Assembly: GCA_026119855.1 (NCBI GenBank)
Contig: JAOWBW010000144.1
Location: 1,614,180-1,678,179, forward strand
Source of the DNA: Campanula takesimana
Lineage: Eukaryota; Streptophyta; Magnoliopsida; Asterales; Campanulaceae
Direction of reading: 5' to 3'
DNA length: 64,000 nt
The translations under genes and the position numbers were made by a program. Below the pieces are notes generated by a model, which saw nothing but the letters and a program-made list of their open reading frames with translations, was not told where the DNA came from and searched no databases. Positions within the stretch are counted from its first letter, which is position 1, and the number at the start of each line of letters is the position of its first letter. Of the stretch, positions 55,262 through 64,000 are shown piece by piece.

Positions 55262-55860
55262 ATATCCTCAATCAATGCTCCTACATTGAGAGTACTGGAT
55301 ATTATCCTCTTTCAATAGTTGAATGAAAATACTGGATCCCTGGATGTTCTCTTTCAATGGCTGATCGAAAGTACTGAACATGTCCTCTTCCAATTCCTCA
55401 TTGAAAGTACTGGACGGTTTTGATGTAGATGTAGACTTCTGAATGTCCTCGTCAATGGTTGATCGAACATACTGGACATTATCCTCTTCCTCCCTCATTG
55501 AAAGTCCTGGATGCAGAAACTCTGAATTTGATGTTGATTTGTAGACTTTTGAATGTCCTCGTCAATGGTTGATCGAACGTACTGGACATTATCCTCTTCC
55601 AATTCCTCATTGAAAGTCCTGGATGCAGAAACTCTGAATTTGATGTTGATTTGTAGACTTCTGAATGTCCTCGTCAATGGTTGATCGAACGTACTGGACA
55701 TTATCCTCTTCCAATTCCTCATTGAAAGTCCTGGATGTAGAATCTCTTTGATTTGGTGTAGATTTGTATACTTCTGAATATCCTCGATCAATCAGTTCAT
55801 GGAGCTGATTGAAGGTACTGGATATTATCCTCTCTCAATGCTCCTACAATGAAAGTACTG
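55262..55860. repeat. 112-bp minisatellite (element D)
   Basis: Units of 112 bp; CATTGAAAGTCCTGGATG starts at about 55496, 55608 and 55720 with close copies, and shorter or more diverged units on both sides (GAAAGTACTGGATATTATCC). Frames on the minus strand stay open across it. Occupies the same place as the arrays of A, B and F with no sequence in common. Confidence 0.85.
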
Positions 55861-56656
55861 GATGCTGAATTTTTTATGACTGAATTCTCTGCGGGGATCG
55901 TCTGATCGCTGCTAAATTTTTATTTTTCTTTTTGAGCACGGATTGGTTCCTGTGTACCTGTTCATTCAACAAGTAGTACCTATTCTAGCAAGAAATTTAG
56001 CTTTGATTTTAGTTTGCAATTGGACTCATGTGGCGGTGATAAATTTATGTGCATGCCCGGTCGGTCAACCTTGGTGTAAGTAGTGTGAATAGCATGGATT
56101 CGCGATGGGATGTTTATTGGTGATGAACTGTATGTGATGATTTGTGTGTGTGTGCGGGGACCTGTTTTGACAAGTTGGGACCTAATCAGGTTCTCTGCAA
56201 AGATGATGCTACGGAATTCCTTCGGTGGTTATCTCATGTGAGACTCATTTTCCTTATGCAATATGATCCGTCCAGATCGTTCCTTTAGTCATGTTGTGTC
56301 AAGGGAGACAACTATTTGTCCGACAACCAATGATATTTATCAATGTGCAAGCTCTAAGTAGGCCGAGCGTACCTTGTTGACAACTCTAGAGTTCCATGTC
56401 CGAAAGTTTCCGGTGAAGGTGATGAGAAACACTATCTATTCCCCCAAGTTTATCTCATGCTTTGGTCTAAGTCAAGCCCCAAGAATCTTGTATGTCATAG
56501 ATGACTTCGTGAACAGGCTTATGAGGCTATTTTGACTTGAAAAAGAGTGCTCTCCCGCTTGATTGATTTAAGGAAAGAGGAAGGTTGAAGAAGAAATGAT
56601 TTAAAGAATGTTCTCCCTATTTTTTTTTTTTTTTATTTATTTTTTTTTTTTTTTGT

Positions 56657-56813
56657 GACGCACCCTGATTTTTGCCTAGACCTCCCTTTCGGGTTTTCAA
56701 TCTAGCGAGCATCTCTTTTGCGTCTCTTTTTATTTATTTTTTTGTGACGCACCCTGATTTTTGTCTAGACCGCCCTTTCGGGTTTTCAATCTAGCGGGCA
56801 TCTCTTTTGCGTC
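56657..56813. other. Post-pol hairpin pair (D)
   Basis: Two 68-bp copies (56657-56724, 56746-56813) at an 89-bp pitch. Each has arms GACGCA/TGCGTC, CTAGA/TCTAG (one copy with CTAGAC/ATCTAG) and CCC/GGG around TTTC. Separated and preceded by T-runs, as in A. Confidence 0.65.
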
Positions 56814-57506
56814 TCTTTTCATATTTTTTTTTGACAGAGTATGTACTCGAAGATGACTCAGAGAGGAGAGTAATTTTGTCTTTTATTGGGGGAGAGACAT
56901 GCAAGATTTTTGGGTTTGAATGTACTAGGCATTTTAGCTATCGACTTGGCTTTTGGGAAGTGTATTCCAAGTATCGACTCAGTGAGGATAACGCACTTTG
57001 TAATAAGAGTTAGAGGCGAAGAGGATAGCCCCTAGTGCGGATTTACTTTGACGAGTTCGTATATCTTGAACAGGAATTGGAAGGGGACGGAAAGAATAAA
57101 AAGCCCCTAGCCTTGATGCTTGGATTTCAAAGAGAAGTGTATGAGAGAGGAAGCTCCTAGACTCGACAATGAACGCTACATGGCTCAAATGCTAGAAAGA
57201 TAGTTCTACCTTTAATGGACCCTAGTATTTATTTTTAATGTCTTAAGTGTTTGTTCAATTTATTTTTGCAAGTGAATCATCTAGAAATGTCTTGACGTGT
57301 TTTGAGGAGAAGGCCTAATCATTAGTGCGCTCTTCGGATTTCTTCATGAGTGATATCTACGGATGATGGAGACGGTCTTCAAGTTAGGAGTCTCATTTTT
57401 TCTTCATTTGGGTTTGACCTTCGTTGTAGGAGGAGATGAGAGGTCTCCTTTTTAACTTCATTGTGTGTGGTTGAAACTCCTTCTTTGTGGGGTTATGAAA
57501 GCTAGG

Positions 57507-57547
<41 letters not shown>

Positions 57548-57912
57548 ACTCTCTACGCTTAAATTGAGTAGCCCCACTTTTATTTGGGAATGGTAATGCC
57601 TTTGACTTTCTTTCCTTGTGGTCCTTCGACTTTTGACATGAGTGCGATGGTGATGATGTATAGCCCCTAGGACTTCTTCTCACTTGTTTAGATATTTCTA
57701 TTATCAATTGCAAGATTTTAGATTAATGACAATTTATTGTTTGCGAGTCCATTTCATGAATAAGAGAGATTCAAAAGGTAGAACAACCTTAGAGTAGTGT
57801 AAAGGAAAATGGAATGACTTTTATTAATATATGAATTCAAAACAGACTCGATAGTTTAGTTGACACAAACTAGAGAAGGGGGGAGATGGACTAGAATGAC
57901 AGAACGACTCTT

Positions 57913-58333
57913 GCTCCTCCCGGGGTATCTACAGTGGCGACTCTGCTGGGGACGTTTGAGGGTTAAGCTTGCGTTTTGTTCGTAGTCTAAATTTTTTGGG
58001 CATTCTGGTTCCTGATGGTGGGAAGCGTGCGCCTCTGACCTTCTTGGCCTAAGGTGCGTGCATCTCACATCAGAGACCAGAATCACCCGCTCCTCGTATG
58101 TTCTTCCTATTCTTCTTTTTCTATGCTAATCATCTTTGCAGGGGTTCGAAAATACATTCAGGACCAGGACAATCCCCTGAGTCCAAGTGTCTGACAGGTT
58201 TACCCAGAAGCGGGCGCCTCCCAGAGACTTTGCGCAATGCGCGCGCATCCCATAACACATACCAGAGGCGCGCGCTTCTGGGCGGTTTTCCCAGAACAGG
58301 AACAGGTTTCCAGAACAGAGCATAATAATGGGG
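57913..58333 (+). other. Inverted outer leader, PBS and LTR tip of element C
   Basis: Plus orientation: about 20 bp of Tat LTR end (CTCCCGGGGTATCTACA to 57933), PBS TGGCGACTCTGCTGGGGA at 57935-57952, then leader with GC units at 58025, 58054, about 58083 and at 58210, 58239, 58268. Its reverse complement begins CCCCATTATTATGCTCTG and continues exactly where the element C leader broke off at 53954, by comparison with element A 13424-13813. Confidence 0.85.
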
Positions 58334-59316
58334 TGTGACACCCCATTTTGAACTCACATTTATGATTACACTACTCTCGTGTCTCGCCTTTGTGATTGAA
58401 TGAAAACTCGTTAGTTTTGTCATGTTTTGTTAAGTTTCTAACTGACTCCGTTAGTCAGGGGCTAAACTGAACAACAGAACTATAGACAAGGGCAAAACAG
58501 TACTTTTGTACTGGATGCCTCGTACGAGACATTGGATGTCTCGAACGACACATCTCCCCTGTCTGCGGGTTTAATCAGTTTCCTCCTCCGTTTTGATCTC
58601 TTTCTTGGCCAAATCTCTTATAATCCGGGTGATAACAATTAGGAGACTTCCTGGAGGTTTCCTATTGATCTCCTTACATAATTCAACCTCTCTACTTGCT
58701 CCCCAAGTCTCCTAAACCCATAAATACAAGGGTTCTCACCCTTGTATTCCCTAATCGCCATTTAATCACCAATCACTTCCAAAACAACTCTCTAATCAGT
58801 CCTTCTCTCTCTAATCACCTTTTTACTCCTCCCTCACACCAAAACACCACCAAAAACTCATATTTTCTAGCCAAAGTCATCACAAAAATCTTGGATCATC
58901 AAGGCCTTAGTCAAGGCCATCAATTGGAATCTCAAGAACGCTTTAGGTAAACTCCTACGCTTTTAATCTCTACTTCTCATCTCATTCTTTGTTTTAGAAT
59001 AGTGTAATCCCATCAAAAGGATCAGCCTAGAGCCTCTCCAATCCATGGAGATGGTCTCGAAGCACATGATCCGACATTCCAATAATTAAGAAATTAATTA
59101 TTGGTTTTACTTGTTTTAATTGTTTATTCTTTATTTGATTAAAAACACCTAAGCAAGACCAATCCTAGATTGGGTGGATTGGGTGTTCCTTGACCTTCCC
59201 AATCCATAACTTAACACCCGAACTCAAGAATCTCACGGTCCGTGTTCCGTTCAATAACATGGTGGCGACTCTCAAATCAAAAAGGAATCAACGAATCTAT
59301 TTCTCGGGTGCAAACA
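58334..59316 (+). repeat. Element D 5' LTR, inverted
   Basis: 983 bp, TGTGACACCC to GGTGCAAACA. Near-identical to the reverse of 53955-54918, with an extra about 20-bp palindrome unit (CTCGTACGAG at 58519, CTCGAACGAC at 58540). TATA-like CATAAATAC at 58719-58727; U5 double hairpin at about 59159-59205; TGGCGACTC at 59263-59271. Confidence 0.94.
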
Positions 59317-59317
59317 G

Positions 59318-59335
59318 TGGTGACTCCGCTGGGGA
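59318..59335 (+). other. Element D primer-binding site
   Basis: TGGTGACTCCGCTGGGGA, one base after the LTR; tRNA-Arg type with one base difference from A, B and F. Confidence 0.93.
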
Positions 59336-59540
59336 CTATTTAAGTGGGTTAGACTTGCGTACAAATTAGGTGTTTTTAATCGTTTTAATTTTTTGCAAAA
59401 AAATTGGATTTTTTTTTATTTTTTCTGTGAATTTTCGGACTGTTTCTTTTCTAAATCTGTTCTGTTCTGAAATTAAAGGATGTCCCATACGAGACATAGG
59501 ATGCCTCGTACGAGGTATCCCTTCATTAAGCCGCCAACCA
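59336..59540 (+). other. Element D leader remnant
   Basis: Runs from the PBS through an A/T-rich stretch to two palindrome units CCCATACGAG (59484) and CTCGTACGAG (59505), 21 bp apart as in the LTR. Sequence identity to D is lost after about 59530. Confidence 0.6.
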
Positions 59541-60584
59541 GTTTTTAATTTGGAGAAATTAAGGTTCCAATGATTGTTGTAATCATCACCCATCATTATT
59601 AACCACTTAAACACCAATCATTAGATCATGATGCTTTTTAAGGAGATAACAACCTTGATTATTATATGTACCTATATGACAAGAAAGAAAACAAACCTCA
59701 CAAGATAATTTCACTCCCTCACGTGTTTATCTCAATTTTAGGTGATCACTCAACACTCAAAATCCCTCAAATATAGTCTCACCTTTATTCTCTCTAAAGG
59801 TTCTTATCAAACTAAAAACTTTTAATCAAATGTATAGTGTCTTCTTCCTATCTTGACCATCAACTAATGAAAATAAGAAGGATTAGATGGGTAAAGATGG
59901 GAATTGAACAAATTAGTAACTACAAGTGACTTGAAGAATGAAAAGAAGAATTGAGATGTGTCAACAAGATTAACTAGAGTCAATAACAAAGAAACATTAG
60001 CAACTAAAGTAATGGATATGATAGAAAAGAAACTTGAACTTTCTTATTTTTTTATTTTATTTTTTTAAAGCTCTTCTACTTTTTTTTTTTTTTTTTGAGC
60101 TTTCCTTTTTTTTTAGCAACCCTTTTTTTTTCTAGATAATTGTTAAAAGAATATAACAAAACAAATAAAATTCAAGAAATAACTTTGATTTCTCAAACCC
60201 CCCCCCCCCCCCAAATTCAATGATAAAATTCTTTGCCAACTTGTGACAAAGCCCAATATCAAGTTGATAAATTCTTTGCCAACTTGTGTCAAATGGATTA
60301 CAAAAATGGCCTATTTATAGGCTGAAATGGTGATGATTCCTAAGTAGATGATGTCATCTATGATGTAAGCAATAAACTTTAAATTACAAGATAAATACCA
60401 CAATTATTATGATCAGTTATCCAAAGATATTCCAAGAGCATGTGGTGAATGTATCAACATTATCTTCATTCTAGAATCTTCATGCAACATGAGAAAATTG
60501 GGATTCCTCCTTGGGCTGATTTGTAAACACTTATTTTGGACTCAATTTGGACCCCAAATTGTGTTTAATCATTGGGCCAACATT
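59541..60584 (-). repeat. Probable minus-strand LTR of an unidentified gypsy element
   Basis: On the minus strand the right end reads GGAGGAGAA (PPT-like) then TGTTGGCCCAATG, a plausible LTR start at 60584, with a strong TATA (CCTATAAATAGG) at about 60313-60325 on that strand. The left end is not clear. The stretch is AT-rich with T-runs near 60045-60130 and a C-run at 60201-60214. No second copy is in the window. Confidence 0.4.
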
Positions 60585-60847
60585 CTCCTCCATGAAACTT
60601 CATGTTTCTCTAACTTAGGCTCCATTCTCTATGCTTTTGTGCTGGAACAAACTTCATTTTCAGCTTGGATTAAAATCACTTGATTTGATGTATTCTCTCG
60701 AGTTACATCTTGAGCTTTGATCCAACATGTTTGAACTAAACCATTGATGGCATTCATGAATTCTTTAGACTTTGACCTAGTGATAGGTACAACGTGCCAT
60801 TGCAACGGGTTTTGTTCGGCTGGACTTAGACTTGAGATTATCATCAT
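60585..60847 (-). pseudogene. Possible gypsy polyprotein C-terminal tail
   Basis: A 72-residue minus-strand frame with PITRSKSKEFMNAINGLVQT, which resembles the TRSK/TRAK-containing tail that ends many plant gypsy polyproteins. It lies just upstream (minus strand) of the PPT-like tract and LTR start at 60584. Truncated at about 60840 by a Copia LTR fragment. Assignment rests on one motif. Confidence 0.4.
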
Positions 60848-61261
60848 CTTTCACATGATGAACGTTGTGTTTGACGTACTCAAACTCTACCCTTAACCAG
60901 GTAGTTATAAAGACTACGATTGGCACAATCAAATTCTTGTACGGAAGAATGATAAGTCAAGATGGGATTTGTCCTTCTCTCAAGAGAGATATCTGCTGGG
61001 TCACTCGAGAGTGAGACTGATGATAGTGTATGGTCATACCCAAATGAATTGATGTGTTCAATGTCATTTGCTCATATCAATCTACTCGGGATCGAGAAAA
61101 CATTGGAAACTTAAGTTGACTTAACCGTGGCTTATGTCCAATATGATATCGTGTGACAAAGGAATTGTGATATGTTCTATTAAGGAAATCTTGGACTTTC
61201 AAAGTTATACTAATTGGGTAGTCATAATGGCTTGCTAGAGTCCGCTTATTACTTAAGGGTT
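60838..61261 (+). repeat. Diverged Copia LTR fragment
   Basis: Follows the middle of the Copia-2 LTR in order with many changes: CACATGATGAACGTTGTGTTTG, TAGTTATAAAGACTACGATTGG, CGGGATCGAGAAAACATTGG, AATTGGGTAGTCATAATGG. It corresponds to about 29803-30190. Both ends are cut; Copia-3 starts at 61262. Confidence 0.75.
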
Positions 61262-62564
61262 TGTTGGGTATGCTTATTTCTTTACCCTCCTAAATTATGT
61301 TAGAATTGATTGATACCATCACCTAAGTATATTTTAAGGACTTTAGGACCCTATGTAAGAATTTTTATAACTTCAATTTTTAGCTAAGTCCTCTTTATAG
61401 ACTAGGCTTAGTGATTAGGGCTTATACTTTGAATTTGAGATCTCATTTGCTAATGACCAAGTGTGGTGCGCATGTCATCCATGCGCAGCATCCAATCTGC
61501 GCAAGCCATGCGCATGACTTTCATGCGCGCACAGATCTACCTTGGTCCATTCTCTTATCTCTCGACCTCACATTCTAGAAGCTTGGAAAGCGTCAAGACA
61601 AGCTATGCTTTTTGATTGAGCCAAGGTGCTGAGGTGTGCACATACGACAAAACAAGCACACTCAGCAAACAAATTGATGGAGACGCGCCTCAGTGAGAAA
61701 TTTCAAATGAAGGCAGATGTCATCCTTTTAGAAGAAGACTTGAATTTTGTCTTCTTGCTCTGTCTCCAATGGCTACAAAGGACACCTGCGCACCAATCAC
61801 ATTGTGCCAGCTCATTGTCCTTTCTCAGAGCTCCAACGGCTAGTTTCAAGCTCTCAGCTATAAATAGTATGCTCATCCTCATTTCCAAGTTGCTTGATTT
61901 TTGCTTCCAAAGAGAAACTTTGAAGTTTTGAAGATTGCCTGCTCATTTCCAGAATCCTCAAAAACAGCCTTCATATCTTCATACTATAACCAAGCCTAGA
62001 TCCTAAAGCCTTGTAACACCAGAATATCATGTGTGCTTCATCTCATAGATTTATAGAGCCAGATTTCTGACACACACACACCTCTTGTAACATTAATCAT
62101 ATAGATCATACTTCTAGAGATACACCAGTTTAGTCTAGGATTTGTTCTTCAAAGCACAGAGTTAGATTTGAGTTTTGATTCCTTGTAATCTTGTAAAAGA
62201 TCCTCAATCTAATATAAATCTCGTATTTAGAAATCCAAGACTAACCATCTTGGTAGAGGATGTATATCTTTTCGATCGAACCTCTCCAAATAGCTTGTCA
62301 CTTTATTCTGCTCTTTACTTTATTCTTATACTTTTCTGATATATTGCTTTGTTTGATCTTTGTAGATTATCTTGCACTGTTTGAATTGTGTTTGTTTGCT
62401 TTCTGCCTTAGAACATTTCTGCGCCACTCTTTTAGCCAAACTTAGTTGCGTGTGCGCATTAGCCTTTGATTTACAAAAGGGTTTGAAAAAGAATTTTTAA
62501 AACAGCTATTCACCCCCCCCCTCTAGCTATTTTTCATGCCCTTGTTGCCCCTTTGGGACCAACA
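61262..62564 (+). repeat. Copia-3 5' LTR
   Basis: 1303 bp, TGTTGGGTATGC to GGGACCAACA (inverted TGTTGG/CCAACA ends). TATA CTATAAATA at 61858-61866. Five TGCGCA-type palindromes lie at 61467-61530. Followed by a PBS and gag. Confidence 0.88.
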
Positions 62565-62566
62565 AG

Positions 62567-62578
62567 TGGTATCAGAGC
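62567..62578 (+). other. Copia-3 primer-binding site
   Basis: TGGTATCAGAGC two bases after the LTR; iMet type. Confidence 0.95.
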
Positions 62579-62638
62579 AAACTCCTTCATAAAACTTGGT
62601 TTGTTTTTCAAGCTTAACAGCTTGGGTGCCGATCCAAC

Positions 62639-62929
62639 ATGGCTTCAAAACCTTTGGCAATGGATAACTATTCACATGTTCCTGTGCTCAACGAAGATCA
62701 CTTCGTCATTTGGAAGCACTGCATGCTCACTCATTTTTCTTCAATCAATGAGATCCTCCATGACGTTGTTCTTGAAGGACCGTACATTCTCATGAAGGCA
62801 AATCCTGATACTACTACAAATAAGGAAACTCCTGTGATCAAGAAGACCAAGGAGGAATGGACAGATGAAGAGAAGAAATGGGTTGGCTATGATGGAAGAG
62901 CAAGGAACATCATTCTAAGCACCTTGGAA
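62639..62929 (+). pseudogene. Copia-3 gag, N-terminal part
   Basis: Starts at ATG 62639 (MASKPLAMDNYSHVPVLNED) and includes the Copia gag opening pattern (HFVIWKHCMLTHFSSINEIL) and KEEWTDEEKKWVGYDGRARN then IILSTLE, a typical gag position around residue 95. The sequence then changes to the LTR at 62930, which supplies a stop. Nothing further of this element is in the window. Confidence 0.88.
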
Positions 62930-64000
62930 TGATGTTTATTTGACTTATATGTGCATTTTATGTGTTGCATCATATTTTATGATTTGCATATCATACTTGA
63001 TGATTTGTGTTATTTACTTAGTTAGTAAAAATAATGATTAAAGGAGTTAAATGATTAAGTTGAAACTTTAGGGTCCTTGTTGAAAATATGAGTTAAGGGG
63101 CTTAAGTGTTAACTTTGAAAGTCCAGTGACCAAAATTAAAAATGGGTAAAGATATTTATGGAAACTTTCCTTCTCTCTTTTCCTTCTCTGTGTCATTTCT
63201 TTCTGCAAAACCTCTCGTAGGGTTAAGAAGAAAAAGGTAAGTTCAACCCATTTTGATTTAATTCTTTTTATTTACTTACCCGTTTTAAAAACTAATTATA
63301 TAAAAATGATCAGGGCGTCGAGTAGGTCATTTCTAGCCGAACAAAACTTATTTCAGGGATACTTTTTCCGGAACTAGGTAAGTTACTAATTCCCCTTTAA
63401 ATGTTAAAATAGTCATATATGCTATATATGATACTTCTACTTGTTAATTTTGTGATTTGGGTAATATTTGCTATACTTGTAATTTTGGGACAAGGGGAGT
63501 ATATGGAATTGGTTTTAGCTGAGTATGGGAATGGTTTGGAAACCCAATTTGTAACCATAAAGTAAGTTGTTAATGTTGTGTAGTATATATGTTATACTTG
63601 TGGGACGGAAGGAGTAAAAATGAACTAAGGAAAGAAATCTGGGATTTGGCCCAAAATAGGAGGGGGCGCACGCACCCTAAATAAGGAGGCGCACGCACCC
63701 CACGGATCAATTTAGGCAAAAAGTGTCTTATGAAGGGAGGCGTGCGCACCCTTTTGGGTGGGGCGCGCGCACCCTTAAGTGACCAAAAATTGTGAGAATC
63801 TGATAAAAAGAAGCGCTCGCACCCTTTTGGGTGGGGCGTGCGCACCCCCCCTAAGGTGTCCACTGCGCCTTCTTTGTTTCCCCAGTCTAGATTGGCCTTG
63901 GATGGGATGAATTGCTCCCTTTGGTGAGTATTTGGGTTATGACTTTGTGTCATATTTCCCTCTCTGGTTACTTGGTTCTATTGGTTATGGTTAGGTTTTC
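62930..64000. repeat. Right-edge LTR relic, related to the gypsy solo LTR
   Basis: From the break in Copia-3 gag to the window end. Shares with 32799-34904 the order pyrimidine-rich stretch with a GGTAAGTT word, then AGATTGGCCTTGGA, GACTTTGTGTCAT and TTATGGTT. The expected TGTCACGACCC start is absent, so the left end is truncated or diverged. A GC ladder lies inside (63665-63847). Confidence 0.6.
63665..63847. promoter_or_regulatory. Six-site GGCGYRCGCACCC ladder
   Basis: Sites start at 63665, 63688, 63739, 63762, 63812 and 63835: spacings 23-51-23-50-23. Word variants are GGCGCACGCACCC, GGCGTGCGCACCC, GGCGCGCGCACCC and AGCGCTCGCACCC. Same geometry as in Copia-1, Copia-2 and the solo LTR with a different word. 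Confidence 0.65.

Larger units (their letters stand above)
54919..57912 (-). other. Element D interior (no coding sequence recognised)
   Basis: Begins with a pre-LTR tract (minus CGAGGGGCTC), then a 112-bp minisatellite, 700 bp of unassigned sequence, two post-pol hairpins and about 1 kb of AT-rich DNA with AGCCCCTAG words (57027, 57103, 57660) and a T-run of about 37 at 57509-57546. The order (PPT, array, hairpins) is that of the 3' region of Tat elements. The antisense gene and pol are gone. The 106-residue frame at 57393-57713 crosses the T-run and is not called. Confidence 0.65.

Overview
The window is a eudicot-type plant genome segment made almost entirely of nested LTR retrotransposons. 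No free-standing host gene, rRNA or tRNA gene was recognised. The evidence is paired TG...CA long terminal repeats with 5-bp target duplications, tRNA primer-binding sites (iMet-type TGGTATCAGAGC for Ty1/Copia, Arg-type TGGCGACTCYGCTGGGGA for the Tat/Ogre-like Ty3/Gypsy elements), and broken gag-pol reading frames with recognisable protease, RT, RNase H and integrase motifs. The species cannot be named from this.

Layout. 1-2108 and 14814-17707: Copia-1 (minus), split by Tat element A (2109-14813, minus, TSD GATGG). 17708-18953: truncated Tat LTR E (plus). 18954-19367: unrecognised segment with an acidic ORF. 19368-27384: Tat element B (minus), which lost most of gag-pol but keeps an antisense multi-exon gene. 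27385-29484 and 50558-53954: Tat element C (minus), split by Copia-2 (29485-50557, plus, TSD AATGG). Copia-2 holds a gypsy-type solo LTR (32799-34904, TSD GATAG) and Tat element F (35859-46505, plus, TSD CTTGT). F holds a circularly permuted Copia, G (38575-40937). 53955-59540: Tat-related element D, whose 5' part, with the end of C, is inverted. 59541-61261: relics. 61262-62929: 5' end of Copia-3. 62930-64000: an LTR running off the window. Nesting reaches four levels: C > Copia-2 > F > G.

How the parts work together. A full Tat element here reads LTR - PBS - leader - gag - PR - RT - RNase H - second RNase H - integrase - paired hairpins - antisense gene (converging on pol) - private minisatellite - conserved block and PPT - LTR. 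The antisense genes in A and B encode plant mobile domain (PMD)-like proteins. The copy in B has three intron-like gaps on the opposite strand, so genomic-RNA splicing would not remove them.

Most unusual signals. (1) GC-rich, often palindromic words repeat at fixed spacing upstream of promoters. In all Tat LTRs, leaders and antisense promoters, three 9-bp units sit at a 29-bp pitch. In Copia-1, Copia-2, the gypsy solo LTR and the right-edge LTR, different words share a 22/50/22 layout. (2) A two-hairpin structure with base-pair covariation lies in the U5 of all Tat LTR families seen. (3) A TGGCGACTC copy of the PBS core lies inside every Tat LTR. (4) Covarying paired hairpins lie between pol and the antisense gene. 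All assignments come from reading the sequence; no database search or folding program was run.
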